Assembly: GCA_019454045.1 (NCBI GenBank)
Contig: SKCR01032769.1
Span: 620,001-684,000 of the forward strand
DNA length: 64,000 bases
Source of the DNA: Zanthoxylum bungeanum
Taxonomy: Eukaryota > Streptophyta > Magnoliopsida > Sapindales > Rutaceae
Direction: 5' to 3'
Position 1 is the first letter of the stretch; every line of letters starts with the position of its first letter. The notes below the pieces were generated by a model that did not search any database, was not told where the DNA came from, and saw nothing but the letters and a program-made list of their open reading frames with translations. Both the position numbers and the translations under genes were made by a program. Shown here piece after piece: positions 20,640 to 32,639 of the stretch.

Positions 20640-23600
20640 TGACATTACATTTGCTTTTGATTCTAGTTGGACCTGGGTGTTAGAAACCGCTTTTCCCTCT
20701 CATATTTGCAATTCGTTGTAGGATCTGAGGGAAACTAGAAGATTAAAGCCGTGAGAGATCCAGCTGTGAGTAGGGAATGGGGATTCTCTACAAGTAGAAG
20801 AAGTAGGAATTTTATTTTTGAAACTCTCTGATGAATGTAATATTAAACTTAATAACTGTTATTTTGTGTCGTCTATGATACGACAAATCATCTCACTTCT
20901 TGTACTTGACAACGAAGGATTTCATATATATATATATATATATATTAAAGATGGTCTTTTGAATTTATATGATAATATGAATGTTTTGCTCATTTCATGT
21001 CCCATGGTTGATGGTCATTACATTCTAACAAAAAATCGTGATGTCTTTAATATAGAGAAATCTAAAAGGAAAAAATCGGATGAAGTAAATAGCACAGAAC
21101 TGTGGCATATGAGATTAGGTCATATAGGCATAAAACGCCTAACCAAACTAGTTAATGATGGTTTGATATCGGATCTAACCATAGAACCTTTACCAGTTTG
21201 TGAATATTGTATTCAAGGTAAAATGACCAAATCCTCATTTAGTGGTGTTGGACACCGTGCTAATGATTTATTGGAACTTGTGCATTTCGATGTATGTGGT
21301 CCAATAAATCATGTTGCCATGGGTGGGTTTCAATACTTTGTAACTTTTATCGATGATTTGTCACGATATGGTTATGTGTTTCTTATAAAACACAAATCAG
21401 AAACTTTTGAAAAATTTAAAGAATACTGATTTGAAGTAGAGAAACAAACCAGAAAACTCTTGAAATGCCTTCGATCAGATCGGGGCGGTGAGTACGTGAG
21501 TTTGTGAGTTATTTAAAAGAGAATGAGATTCTCGCTCAGTATGCTCCTCCAGGCACTCCTCAACATAATGGTGTTTCGGAGAGGAGGAATCGACTCTATT
21601 AGATATGGTTCGATCGATGATGAGTTTTACTGATCTACTTATATACGTGTGGGGCCATGCTCTAGACACTGTAGCTTATCTTCTGAACAAAATTCCATCG
21701 AAAGTCGTTCCGACCACTCCGTATGAGTTATGGACTGGAAGAAAACCAAGTCTTAAGTATGTTAAGATTTGGGGTTGTCCTGTTTATGTAAGAGTTGCAC
21801 AGCGAGATGAACTTGCACCTAGAGGGTACAAGTATCGATTCATTGGATATCCTAAAAATTTCATGGGATATCGGTTCTATGATCCCGAGGTCCGAAATGT
21901 GTTTGTTGCTCGAAATGCAACTTTCTTAGAAACACAATTTGTGTTAGAAAGTGCAGATCATAGAATGATTGATCTTGATGAAGTCAATCAAAGTAACATT
22001 GAATCAACGATAGAACCAGAAGTTCAGGAAGATGAGATACATTTGACACAACCACCTCGTAGGTCACAAATGATATCGAGACTCCCTCAGATACATGACG
22101 ACATCTGAAAATGCCCTCGATGTTTTCTTAATCGAAGAAAATGATCATTTAACCTACAGAGAGGCGATGTTAGACATCGATGTGGAGAAATGGCTGGAAG
22201 TTATGAAATCCGAGATTGCCTCAATACATGATAATCAAGTCTGGGACTTGGTTTCGCTTCCCGATGGAATTGTTTCTATAGGTTGTAAATGGCTTTACAA
22301 AAGGAAGCGGGGGCCCGATGGAAAGGTTGAAACCTTTAAGGCCCGACTAGTAGCAAAAGGATATACTCAGAAATCTGGTATTGATTATGAGGAAACCTTT
22401 TCTCCTGTAGCCATGCTTAAGTCAATCAGGATTTTATTAGCTATTGTCGCACATTATGATTATGAAATTTGGCAGATGGATGTGAAAACGGCTTTTCTGA
22501 ATTGAAATCTTGAGGAAGATATCCATATGGAACAACCCGAGGGATTCGCATTCGCCAAAGATCCCAATCTGGTATGTAAGCTTAAAAGGTCTATTTATGG
22601 ACTTAAACAAGCTTCCCGTAGTTGGAATATTCATTTTGACGATGTGATCAAATCGTTTGGTTTCATTAAAAATGAAGAGGAATCTTGTGTCTATAAAAAG
22701 GATAGTGGGAGCATGGTAATCTTCTTAGTGCTTTATGTTGATGATATACTTATTATCGGAAACGATATAGGTATGTTACAATCTGTCAAAGCCTATCTAA
22801 GTAAGAATTTATCCATGAAGGATTTGGGAGAGGCCTCTTATATACTAGGTATAAAGCTTTATAGAGATAGAGCGAGGAGGTTGATAGGACTCTCTCAGTC
22901 CAAGTATATTGATTTGATCCTAGAAATGTACAATTTTGTTGACTGTAAGATAGTCAATGTGCCTTTTAAACATGATATTCATCTGTCTAAGAAAATATGT
23001 CCTAAGATAGATGATGAAAGGGCTAAAATGGTTAGCCAACCTTATACTTCCGCTGTTGGTAGCATAATGTATGTCATGTTATGTACTAGATCTGATATCA
23101 GCATGGCTGTAAGTGTTACAAGTCGTTATCAGTCTGATTCGGGTCAGGACCATTGGATGATTGTGAAACATATCCTGAAATACCTTAAGGGTATAAGAGA
23201 TAAGTTTCTCATTTATGGAGAAAATGACTTACAATTGAGAGGTTACACGGATTCAGATTTTCAAACTGATCCAGATGATAGAAAGTCTACATCTGGGTTT
23301 GTGTTTTCTCTCAACGGTGGTGCCATTAGTTGGAAAAGCACTAAGCATGGTTCGACTGCTGATTCCACCACCGAGGTAGAATACATTGCTGTTTCAGAAG
23401 CCGCAAAGGAAGCTGTCTAGATCAAAAAGTTTGTTGCGAAGCTTGGAGTATTCCCATTTATAGTGGATCATATTCCATTATTCTGTGACAATAATGATGC
23501 GATAGCTCAAGCCAAGGAACCTCGCGCTCATCAGAAATCTAAGCATGTGAAACGAAAGTATCACATAATTAGAGAAATTTTGGCTAGAGGTGACATTATA

Positions 23601-23720
23601 GTTTGTAAAGTACGAACTGAATAAAATATAGCGGACTCACTGACTAAAGCCTTCACTCCCAAGTTGTTTGAGAAGCACGTGGAGTCAATGGGTATTAGAT
23701 ACCATAGTGAATGGCACTAG
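20640..23720 (+). pseudogene. Copia-3 pol: protease, integrase, RT, RNase H (broken)
   Basis: The protease region at 20640-20800 is degenerate. The GAG-pre-integrase domain (LWHMRLGHIG, CEYCIQGKM) and integrase core (HFDVCGP, TFIDDLSRYG) are open at 20818-21429. A (TA)n run near 20927-20948 lies in this frame. Integrase then breaks at 21430-21600 and resumes to 22108. RT begins at 22095-22505 and stops at a TGA right after AFLN. It continues at 22527-23420 with YGLKQASRSW, YVDD and the start of RNase H (GYTDSDFQTD, STTEVEYIA). A TAG at 23420 and another stop near 23623 break the C-terminal RNase H, which ends at 23720. Confidence 0.88.
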
Positions 23721-25097
23721 ATCAAATAGAAGTGTTGGAAATGGTGTTCGAGCACCATTCATTTTTTGTATGAATATTTATTATTTATGCAATGTAATAT
23801 TTTCTTTATCATGATTATTTATTTATTTGTATGGTAATTTCTTACTTTTATTTATATATTGTAAATCTAAGTGTTAGATTACTCTAAGAGTTAGAGATTT
23901 CGATTTCCACTCGGAACCTTATATAAAATTAGTAAAGACCCGATAGTTACAATATATGGTGATATAGTTGCAAGAGTTGCAAATGATGTTGAGAAATATC
24001 ACACATTCTCTCGAATATAAATTATTCCTGGTCTAGATCTATTGACATATATAGGTCGGTCATTATATTGGTAAGACTAGTGCATTGTCTATATATGTAA
24101 TGGACATATGGTTTGTCTCAACAGACTATGAGCTTAGCAGAAGTTCGTATAGAAATGTAAATATTCATTAGTGGAATGAATATCGAACAAACTCATAGAA
24201 GATTACTAATAGATATTTCATAGAACTGTCAATAAGTTATCTTTTCGAGTTGAGTAGTTATTGTGGTCATTTGACTTGAGACACCACGGTGTCTTGTGAG
24301 TGATCATCTATGTCTGATACCATGTATGTCAGAAACCTTTTATGGTCTGACCTCTCGATGACTGTTAGGTATAGACCGATGCTCACGAAGATCGGTGAGT
24401 TAATACGAGGATTCGTCAGTCCATATGGTTGGATTATGTTTCCAGAAATTTTTCAGAGTATATTCCGGAAATCTTTCGGCCGAAAGTTCGTTGAAGAAAT
24501 TATTTCTTTAACATTATAAATAATATTGAAAAAGAGTTTTGCATATATTATTTATTGATGGAATATAATTATGAAAATTTATTTTATATTGAGTAGATAA
24601 GGTTTTGACAGTAAAACTATAACCTTACTCAGTAGGAGACAGTAATGACGAAAGGACTATACATTAACGTTTTCACCTCAACTTATATGGTTCAGCGTGT
24701 CGTGTTGTTTTTAGTCATGATTTGTAGGTGGGCAGGGCTTCATGAATATGTATACAAGTATATGAGATATATATGTATATATATGTAACAACCGAACGTG
24801 AGCCTAGAGAGCTCCACTATATTAAGTTTACTCGTTGAGCACTAGGGCGACTTTCGTCAAATGTTGACAAAGTATTTTGGGTTTTAGGATTAAATTATTT
24901 GATCTGATAATTAATGAGATGAATTAAGTTAATTGAATTAATTAATTTTATATCAAGAGTTGATATAAGTTTATTGTATAATAGATGTAAATTTGATTTA
25001 CATAAAATTAGTAATTAATTAGTGAATTAATTTAATTGTTAAATTAATATACAAAATTAATTACTTAGTTCATACAAATAAATGTATTAATTATTTA

Positions 25098-25337
25098 GGG
25101 TAATGTTATGATACCCAAGGGTATCAAATACCCTTGGGTTCAAAGTTGCATGTTCAATGCAACTTTGAGCATTGAACATGCAACTTCTACCAATAAACAT
25201 GCAACTGATTTTATGTTTTAAAATATTTCATGTTTATTGATATAATTTGCATGTTTAATGCTCAAAGTTGCATGTTCAATGCTCAAAGTTGCATTGAACA
25301 TGCAACTTTGATACCCATCGGTATCATAGACATGCCC
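25098..25337. mobile_element. Mutator-like MITE, 240 bp
   Basis: Flanked by a perfect 10-bp duplication TAATTATTTA (25088-25097 and 25338-25347). The terminal inverted repeats start GGG and share TATGATACC and GGGTATCAAA; the arms are imperfect over about 70 bp. The inside repeats GCAACTTTGA / GCATGTTCAATG in both orientations, giving a strong foldback. A 9-11 bp duplication points to the Mutator superfamily. No coding capacity. Confidence 0.8.
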
Positions 25338-25562
25338 TAATTATTTAAGGTAACTATAGTTAATGCAATTGAATTTTTTTAGTTAAAGTAACTAAAATCA
25401 TTTAATTGTAATTTAGTTAACTTGGTTGGTGAGATATTTTTTTAACTTTGGTTAAGTTAATTTTTTGAAATTTGTGGTGTAGGGAAAAGATTCTCTTATA
25501 CCATGGTTTAAATAAATGGTTTGGTTTTGGTTTTATATTATTTTAATTAATAAAAACAAAAT

Positions 25563-25564
<2 letters not shown>

Positions 25565-25597
<33 letters not shown>
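25565..25597 (+). repeat. A33 homopolymer
   Basis: Uninterrupted run of 33 A, followed shortly by a (CT)n stretch. The length is likely variable between alleles and reads. Confidence 0.95.
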
Positions 25598-25598
<1 letters not shown>

Positions 25599-26756
25599 CA
25601 AAATTTTTTCTCTCTCTCTCCACTCTCTGCCTGCCGAAACCAGAAGAAGCAAAAGAAATGAATTTGTTTTTGTTTTTGGCTCTCCAAATTCAAGCCTAAT
25701 TCTCACCAAAAATTACCCAACAAGTTATCAAGTACATGAAATTAATCCTAAAGTGTTAAGGATTAATTTGTGTGCTTGAAGTGTTAGTTTTTTCTAGGGT
25801 TTAAGAGTTAAACTTTAGGGAAATTTTTGTTGCCATTCTTGAGTGATCAAACCACCTTTTGGTCACCAATATTTGTTCTTCAAGAAGCTTGATTTGGTGG
25901 AGATAGAAAAAGTTCAAATATTCAAAGAGCTTGGATGCAAAGCTTCTCAAATTGGCAAGGACTCAAAGCCATTGTAGGTAAATTTATCTTATAAATTTAT
26001 TGTTGGGTTGTTGTTGTAGTTGAGAAAATTATTTATGGAATCGTTGGATAATTATAAGCATGTATGTGTGGATTTTTTAAGCATTAAAGAGTATATAAAA
26101 TTAATGTATGGATGATATATTGATTTTATATGCTTGGTTTATATTTGACAATTAACTTGGATTATTTTATTAAGTGTTGATAAAATTGTTAAAGTGTTTA
26201 GAATATTTATTTAAGCTTATGGAAATTATATTGATGCATGGAAAAATTAATATATGATGATATATGATTTTTAGTGCATTGGAATAATTTTAAGTTTATG
26301 GAAATAAATATTCTAATAGACTTTTTAGGATATTGCCGAAAAAAAATGTTCAGGATTTGATCTTGCGGGCGTTCCGCTGCACTCGGCATATCCGTTCCTC
26401 CTAACAGAGGGCTAGATAAATAGTGGGTTCATATAAATTATAAGTAATGCAATGATTAATTAATAATTTAAAACAAAGTGGGCAACAAATACAATAATGG
26501 AATAGTTCACATCATACATATAGAAATAATTAACTACAGTGGGACTAAAGTGGGCAACAAATTAATTCTCGATCAATTCCAATAATGACTACATTAAATA
26601 TAAACATAACATAAACAAAGCAAAAAAAAAAAAAAAAAAATTCTCCCTTCTAAAATAATCAATAATAAAAACACGTGATTCCCTTCCAGTTTCAGATGAA
26701 TGAAATTTCAGAGAAACAAGTAAATAATATCACTTTTATCTCACATATACATAGCA

Positions 26757-26768
26757 TATATATAAATA
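26757..26768 (+). promoter_or_regulatory. TATA box of the ERF gene
   Basis: TATATATAAATA lies about 50 bp upstream of the start codon, in an AT-rich promoter. Confidence 0.5.
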
Positions 26769-26815
26769 TGCCAATGCCATTTGCTCACAAACACCAACAA
26801 CCTTAAGCTAGCTTT

Positions 26816-27520
26816 ATGCAAAAAAAAATGTACAGAGTGCGTGCCTTTGAAAACTCTGACAATGCCCTTTTAGAGTCCATTCAAAAGTATCTCCTAAGCG
26901 ATGAAATATCCGAAGCTCCGGCAACTTTCCCAACAATAGTTTCTGAAAATGAGCCACTATGTAGCCCTAATTCAAGCTTCAATAGCCTCTGGAGTGATCT
27001 CTTACAAGTTCAAGACTTAGCCGACGCTGCGAGCTTTGTTGGGTCTAATCCTTTTGATTATAATGTCATCGATTCAAACTTAATTAAGGCCGTGAAACGA
27101 GAGCCCGAAGAAGAAGATCATCATGAAGAGGAAAAAAATAAAAGTAAAAATGAATTGGCGCGTCAGAAACACGCTCCGGGGAGAGGCATGGGGTATAGGG
27201 GAGTGAGGAGAAGACCGTGGGGGAAGTACGCGGCTGAGATGAGGGATCCAAAGAAGAATGGCGCTAGGGTTTGGCTTGGGACTTATGAGAAACCTGAGGA
27301 TGCTGCGTTGGCTTATGATCGAGCCGCTTTTAAGCTGAGGGGAGCTAAAGCCAAGCTAAACTTTCCTCACTTGGTCGGCTCGGCTCACAGGGAGCCGGTT
27401 AAAGTTAATCCCAGACGGCGTTCACCGGAATCTTTGTCCTCGCCGAACCCTAAGAAGAAAAGAAATGAGATTGGCTCAGCTCCTATTGATGATCAATTTG
27501 TGATTAATGACAGTAATTAA
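26816..27520 (+). CDS. AP2/ERF transcription factor, group IX (ERF13-like)
   Basis: An intronless 234-residue nuclear transcription factor. The AP2/ERF DNA-binding domain spans residues about 127-185 ([18 protein letters not shown], then [21 protein letters not shown], ending LNFPH). The AAEMRD stretch carries the Ala/Asp pair typical of ERF (GCC-box) rather than DREB proteins. The N-terminus has a conserved-looking [14 protein letters not shown] helix (residues 17-30), as in group IX ERFs, and an acidic region at 95-106. A basic cluster, PKKKR at 212-216, may be a nuclear signal. ATG 26816 is the first start; ATG 26828, four codons on, is an alternative. This family responds to ethylene, jasmonate and defence cues. 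Here it lies between transposon blocks, 0.4 kb after Copia-3. The exact subfamily is an inference. Confidence 0.93.
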   Translation: MQKKMYRVRAFENSDNALLESIQKYLLSDEISEAPATFPTIVSENEPLCSPNSSFNSLWSDLLQVQDLADAASFVGSNPFDYNVIDSNLIKAVKREPEEEDHHEEEKNKSKNELARQKHAPGRGMGYRGVRRRPWGKYAAEMRDPKKNGARVWLGTYEKPEDAALAYDRAAFKLRGAKAKLNFPHLVGSAHREPVKVNPRRRSPESLSSPNPKKKRNEIGSAPIDDQFVINDSN

Positions 27521-27847
27521 TCAGTGAGTTGTATGTTTTATTTTGATTTTTTTTCTCTTAAAAGATAGGAAGATGGATAAAGTCTAAATTAATTTTTTTA
27601 TCCCCATCTTTTCAAGATTTGAACTCGGATAATCAGTAAAAAAAAAAAAAATTTCTTTGAAAGCCAACTAGTCAAATTCCTGTAGTATGAGTTGTGTGTT
27701 TTAATATGTAAGTGGTGCTGTAAAGCAGCTGTTGGAGATTGGAGTTAGTTTTTTTCCAGCGGTATGAAGACCATTTACCTTAATTTTTTTAATTACTTCA
27801 AGTTTATATTGTAAGAGCAGAGACTTCAAATTGGTGAAATTAAATCT

Positions 27848-28741
27848 GTGGATCGGTCGGTTCGGTCGGTTAATCCTTGATTTTTTAACCGTAATCGAAA
27901 TTTTTCGGTTAAATAAAAGTGTGACTGATTTAACCAATTTATGACACATAACCATTAACCAATTAACCATTATATTTCGGTCGGTTATGGTTAATTCGGT
28001 TATTAACCAATCCAATAAATTAAAATTTAATATTTTTTTATAATTTTTAATTAGTAAAATTATATATGATGTATGTCAGTTCTACCGATTTTTTCGGAAC
28101 GTTTCAACCAGTCGAACCACTGACGCATTAAATTTTTTGGATCACTAATTCGATCACATATCCGATTCTAAAAATACCGATTCTAACTAACATTTGATTA
28201 AATATATCTATATTTAATTACATGCGAGAGAAATATTTTTTAAACCCTCGATGATTGTCACGGCCTCAGATTTCCTTCCAAACCTGCCATGTTAGAAATT
28301 TTAAGGGTCACGAATCCACCACGATCTACACATTTGAAATTTTATGTATTTTTACCTTTAAATTCGTGAGAGAAATTAAAAAGAGTCAAACCCAAGCTGT
28401 TAACGCAGCTTGTCATTTGAATTTTATCAATTTTATTTTCGGGTAGTATTATCAAATCAATATAACTACAACCAATTGAGAGTTTACATGTAAACTATCA
28501 TAACTCTAAAAAATTAAAGGATTCGCACGCGCTAATATATATATATATATAGAGTTTAATTTCGGTTAATCGGTCGGTTCGGTTATACGAATCTCATAAC
28601 TGTAACCGAATCGAATAACCGAAAAAGTAAAAAAAATTTTTTAACCGCAATAATCGATTTAACCGAATTAACCGAACCGTAATAAAAGAATGGGTCGGAA
28701 CGGTTCGATTAATCGGTTAAAACCGATTAATGCACACCCCT
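27848..28741. repeat. CGGTT-rich repeat, probable hAT-like remnant
   Basis: Two arms (27848-28016 and 28556-28741) are dense in CGGTT, GGTTCGGT and AACCGA boxes in both orientations. They are separated by ordinary AT-rich DNA. The right edge GCACACCCCTA, reversed TAGGGGTGTGC, is a common end of plant hAT-type miniature elements. The left edge lacks its counterpart, so the element is incomplete or rearranged. Confidence 0.45.
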
Positions 28742-29213
28742 AATTAAATCAGAATATAATTAATGGTACAGAAGAAGTAGAACCGAGATTTGAATTACAT
28801 AATTTGTGGAAATTTTCAGACTGGTAGCTTTTTAAATAAGAAAAAATAATGTGCCATGAATGGTTGGTTTGGGTATATTAAAAAAAAATTAAATAATTGA
28901 GAAATTATCTCATTTCCATCATAAGTTAGACGATAATATAAAAATATTACAACACTTTTTAATTATCATTTTCTAAAGTTTTAAAAATATATTAATTTTC
29001 ATTTTTAAGGTGGGAAATTGATAAATTTTTACAAGATTTTGGATGGTATATGATGCATAGGGTGGAAATTTGATAATTTTTCTAAATAATTTTAAAAAAT
29101 TTAGTAGGCAAATTTTTGTAATAAGTTAATATATATCGATAAGAAAGGGATGTTTTTTTTTTTTTAAAAAAAGAAAGCATTGTTATACATTTTGATGGAA
29201 TTCATATACACAT
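28742..29213. other. AT-rich intergenic stretch, nothing recognised
   Basis: No ORF, repeat pair or RNA gene that I can support. Confidence 0.4.
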
Positions 29214-29359
29214 GGGTAATGATATACTTACTCACATTTTTCCCGAATTTTATTCCAACTCTTTCACGGTAGCTACAGTGAGCTACAATATTCACTGTAA
29301 CTACAGTGAGAGAGTTGAGATAAAATTAAGTAAAAATATGAGTAAGTTTATCATTTTTG
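29214..29359. mobile_element. hAT-type MITE, 146 bp
   Basis: Bounded by a perfect 8-bp duplication ATACACAT (29206-29213 and 29360-29367). The arms are inverted repeats over nearly the whole length: AATGATATACTTACTCA with CAACTCTTTCAC on the left mirrors GTGAGAGAGTTGAG with TGAGTAAGTTTATCATT on the right. The 8-bp duplication fits the hAT superfamily. Confidence 0.8.
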
Positions 29360-29640
29360 ATACACATATTTAAATTCCGAAATAACCCAAAACCAATCAT
29401 TGATGCAATCATATAATTAATAGTAATTAATTTATTAAGAGATTATCGTTGAAGATATGATCACTTTTCTAATTCGTGGGGTTTAATTAATTATTATCAA
29501 CGTGCTACAGCAAACCCCCTTTTGGGACACGACAAGGTAAGATTCCCAATGAATCAATCGAGACAAGTAACAGGATGATCAAGAACAGCTGGCTTTGGAT
29601 TTTTATTTTTTTTAAACCAAACATAATCGTTTGTTTCTGA
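29360..29640. other. Intergenic stretch between the hAT MITE and a Copia LTR
   Basis: AT-rich. A minus-strand open frame at 29505-29744 has no recognised domain and runs into the LTR, so I do not call it a gene. Confidence 0.4.
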
Positions 29641-30686
29641 TTGTTGATGTAAGTTTCATTTGGCATTACACGTGACAAAATAAGTTCAATTGAGTTGTAA
29701 TAAGTTTTGAAGAACTTGAAGCAATTGGACTGATTATTTGGCAAAGCTGGAGCATTTTCGTTAGTGCTGCGTTCGTTGCAGCGTTCGAACGTGTGGCGTT
29801 AGTGACACGTTCTCCATTGGATTCGAACGAAATATTCGAGAGAGCAAAGGTTCGTGATACGTCCGAGGAAGCGTTCGAACGAAACATTCTAGAGAGCAAG
29901 CGTTCGGGGTGCGTTCGATTAGCGTTCGAACGAGTATTTCCAATGGGCACGCGTTCGTGTCGCGTTCGAGTAATCGTTCGAACGCGACTGCGATCTAAAC
30001 GTGTTTTTTAGCATTTTCACATTGAAAAACCCTAAATCTTCACCCTACATATAAATAGAACATGTAGCCACCATCCCCAAACGTTGAAACATAAATCTTT
30101 TGAGACCAAATCTTTCAAAGTTTTCAACCTTCTTTGATTCCACCATTGAAGACTTCTTCATCTTCTTGTCTTATTTGTTATTAGTGTCAATCTCTCTTTG
30201 ATAAACATTCAACACAACCTTACCCAAAATTCCTAATCCTTCAGAGTTCTTTAGGAGGAAGTTTGGTAGTCGGAGTTCTGGTATTTAGAGTTACAGAGAC
30301 AATCCGCTCAGAGACTTCAGAGGTTCTAAAGAAAACCGTGGGTTACGGGCATGAAGAGTTAATTGAGTTATTACAGTCTAGAGGTACTTGAGTCGGTGGA
30401 GTCGCCACCATAAGTCTTGACCATCGCTGTAAGTTTTTCTCTATATAGTGGATTAGGCTGGTAGCCGAGATACCCGAAGTGATTTTTTACTTGCACGAGT
30501 TTTCCACTTCGTCACCAAAATTATTGCGTTGATTTTGTGTGATTGATTAATTTTCCGCAATTTATTTTATTTGTTTATATTTTGGTTGCTTGTTGAGAAT
30601 CCATAGGCACATTAATTAGTACTTGTCTTGATTAATTGTGATTAATTCTGCATAGGATCAGAACTTAGGATAATCAATAACTTGCA
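29641..30686 (+). repeat. 5' LTR of a second SIRE/Bianca-like Copia element
   Basis: Ends TTGCA at 30686, next to a primer-site-like sequence. The start TGTTGATG near 29641 is a best guess. It carries TATAAATA at about 30050 as a promoter and a run of TTCGAACG palindromes at 29770-29990 in its U3 part. Confidence 0.5.
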
Positions 30687-30687
30687 A

Positions 30688-30701
30688 TTGGTATCAAAGA
30701 C
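30688..30701 (+). other. Primer-binding-site-like sequence
   Basis: TTGGTATCAAAGAC resembles the plant tRNA-iMet primer site (TGGTATCAGAGC) with a change in the middle. It sits 1 bp after the LTR end and about 30 bp before a gag start. Confidence 0.55.
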
Positions 30702-30727
30702 TAATCTCGATCATTGACCCTGTTGAT

Positions 30728-31008
30728 ATGGATCGTAGTCAACCTTTAAATCGTCTGCCATTTTTTGATGGCACATAATATTTACATTGGAAGGTTCGCA
30801 TGAGAGCGTTCCTTAAGTCCTTAGATGAGAGAGTCTGGATGACAAAAGAATACGGGTGGAAATCTCCCGTAGTTAAAGACAAATTGACCTGAAACAATGA
30901 TGATTTTGACGCTAGCAATAGGAACAGCAAGACAATTAATGCCATACATGGTGTTGTGTACTCAGCTGAGTTTAGGAGAATCTCGATGTTTGAGATAGCC
31001 AATGACGT
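30728..31008 (+). pseudogene. Copia gag N-terminal stub
   Basis: From ATG 30728 the sequence reads as Copia gag: RLPFFDGT, a stop where Asn-Tyr is expected, then YLHWKVRMRAFLKSLDERVWM. A TGA stop near 30890 interrupts it further. It is cut at about 31008, where a CACTA-type derivative starts. Only the first ~90 codons of gag are left. Confidence 0.8.
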
Positions 31009-32416
31009 ATTTGGCGACGAAAATTTTCGATGCCAAATAATTTTATAATTAATAAAAAAACTTATTTATTTGTTCTTTTATCGTTGAAATTTATTACCTT
31101 TAGCGTCAAATATTTCGACGCTAAAGGTGATATAATATTAAAATATATATATTATTTTATTACTTTTAGCGTCAAATATTTCGACGATAAATGATATACG
31201 AAAATTATTATTACAAATTGACATTACAAATTAATTTCATTACAAAAGTAATTAAATTTTTAGAAAACATAAGAACATTATTACAAATTTGTTATAAAAA
31301 ATATAACAATGATATCTTTGTTGATATAAAAATAAAATTACTAAATTTATCACAATAAAAAAATATAAAATAATAAACAAAATGATCAAATTTAATTTTC
31401 TATATATTTTCTCCATCTTCACTTTCAGATTCTTCATCTTCACTTTCATTTGTTTTTCATTTTCTTCACAATCTTCATTTTCACTATTTCTCCATCTTCA
31501 AATCCCCCTATAAAAAAATAAAATATTGAATGTTAATATAAAAAAAAAAACAAATCAAACAAAACACATAAGGAAAAAATAATTTTAGAGAGGAAATAAG
31601 AGTATGAGAAAAAGAAAGTGAGAATAGGAGAAATGGAAGAGCAAATGAATTTATAAGAAAAAAATAACCTTTAGCAACGAAATAGATTTTCGTCGCTAAA
31701 TGTCTTCAAATAGCGGGAATTATTTCCGCCAAAATTTTGATCTTTAGCGTCGAAATTTTTTGAATTTTAGCGTCGAAAATGCATCGTTAAATGTAAAAAT
31801 GTTAATCTAATTCTATTAGGCGATAAATTCAAATTTTAGAAAGCGGGAATTAGAAAAATTTAAATTTATCCCTTAGTGTCGAAATTTTTGACTTTTAGGG
31901 CGAAAATTCGTCGCTAAATGTCAAAAATTTTAATCTAATTTTATTAGGTGATAAATTCAAATTTTAGAAGGCTGAAATTCGAGAAATTTAAACTTAACCT
32001 TTAGCGTCGAAATTTCAATTCGATGCTAAATAGTTGATCATTTAGCATCAAACCAGTTTTTCGACGCTAAAGAATAGAACCTTTAACATTGAATTTATAA
32101 TTCGATGCTAAAGCGTCAACCCTTTAACGTCAAACAATTATTTAGACGCTCAAGGTGCAACCTTTTAGCGTTAAATCTAATTTCGACACTAAAGTGTAGA
32201 ACCTTTAGCGTCGAAATGGAAATTCGACACTAAAGGGTTATCTTTTAGCATCGAAATTTAAATTCGACGCTAAATGGTTGACCTTTGGCTTCCAAACTAT
32301 TTTCCGACGCTAAAGGGTTACCTTTTACTGTCGAAATTTAAATTCGATGCTAAAAGAGCGTCGAAAACATATTACACGCTAAAGGTTTGGACGTTAAAGG
32401 TCTATTTTTTTTAGTG
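31009..32416. mobile_element. CACTA (En/Spm) derivative without transposase
   Basis: The block is built of TTTAGCGTCGAAA / TTTCGACGCTAAA boxes repeated in both orientations (31090-31180 and 31675-32400), the subterminal pattern of CACTA elements. The right edge TCTATTTTTTTTAGTG, reversed CACTAAAAAAAATAGA, is a CACTA terminus at 32416. The left terminus is missing its first bases, so the element starts abruptly inside the gag stub. The middle (31190-31670) is AT-rich with no transposase. Confidence 0.75.
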
Positions 32417-32487
32417 ATTAAACCCCTTTATGTGGAATAGCTTCCGAACGTTCGACATCCAAGTCACATATCCTTACTCGAAAATAT

Positions 32488-32639
32488 GGGTGAGCAAAAT
32501 TGATTTCGATTCCGATTCCACGTGGAATTGAAACCTACCCGGAAAAAATCGGTTCTTAATTAAGTGGAACCGAAATCTACCCAATTAAATAGGGTACCAT
32601 ATTAATCAGTTCCAAGTTGGTTCAGCGTGGAACTGGAAC
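32488..32639. mobile_element. Left part of an ACCGG/GGAAC-rich inverted-repeat element
   Basis: Begins GGGTGAGCAAAATTGATTTCG and contains repeats of the type CGTGGAACTGGAACC and TACCCATTAA. The complementary right part is at 60521-61112 and ends in CCGATGTTCACCC. The Gypsy element at 32640-60515 separates the two halves and duplicated GGAAC. Short flanks CTTACTCGAAAATAT and CTACTCAGAAATAT, beside the outer ends, may be a diverged target duplication. The superfamily is uncertain. Confidence 0.6.

Larger units (their letters stand above)
19191..26406 (+). mobile_element. Copia-3: decayed Copia element, 5' LTR absent
   Basis: A + strand element with leader repeats, gag, pol and a probable long 3' LTR. 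The 5' LTR and primer site are not visible; the leader begins at the junction with LTP-flank paralogous DNA. It belongs to a different Copia lineage from Copia-1/2: the gag has MYVSNLLSRILDTHRLQG and RT has YGLKQASRSW and LVLYVDDILIIGND. Confidence 0.85.
23733..26406 (+). repeat. Probable 3' LTR of Copia-3
   Basis: Begins TGTTGGAAAT 13 bp after the pol stop. A fitting end is TCCTAACA at 26406, the imperfect complement of the start. No second copy exists in the window, so the limits are an inference. It contains a 240-bp MITE (25098-25337), a 33-base A run and a CT-rich stretch (25598-25625). Confidence 0.4.
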
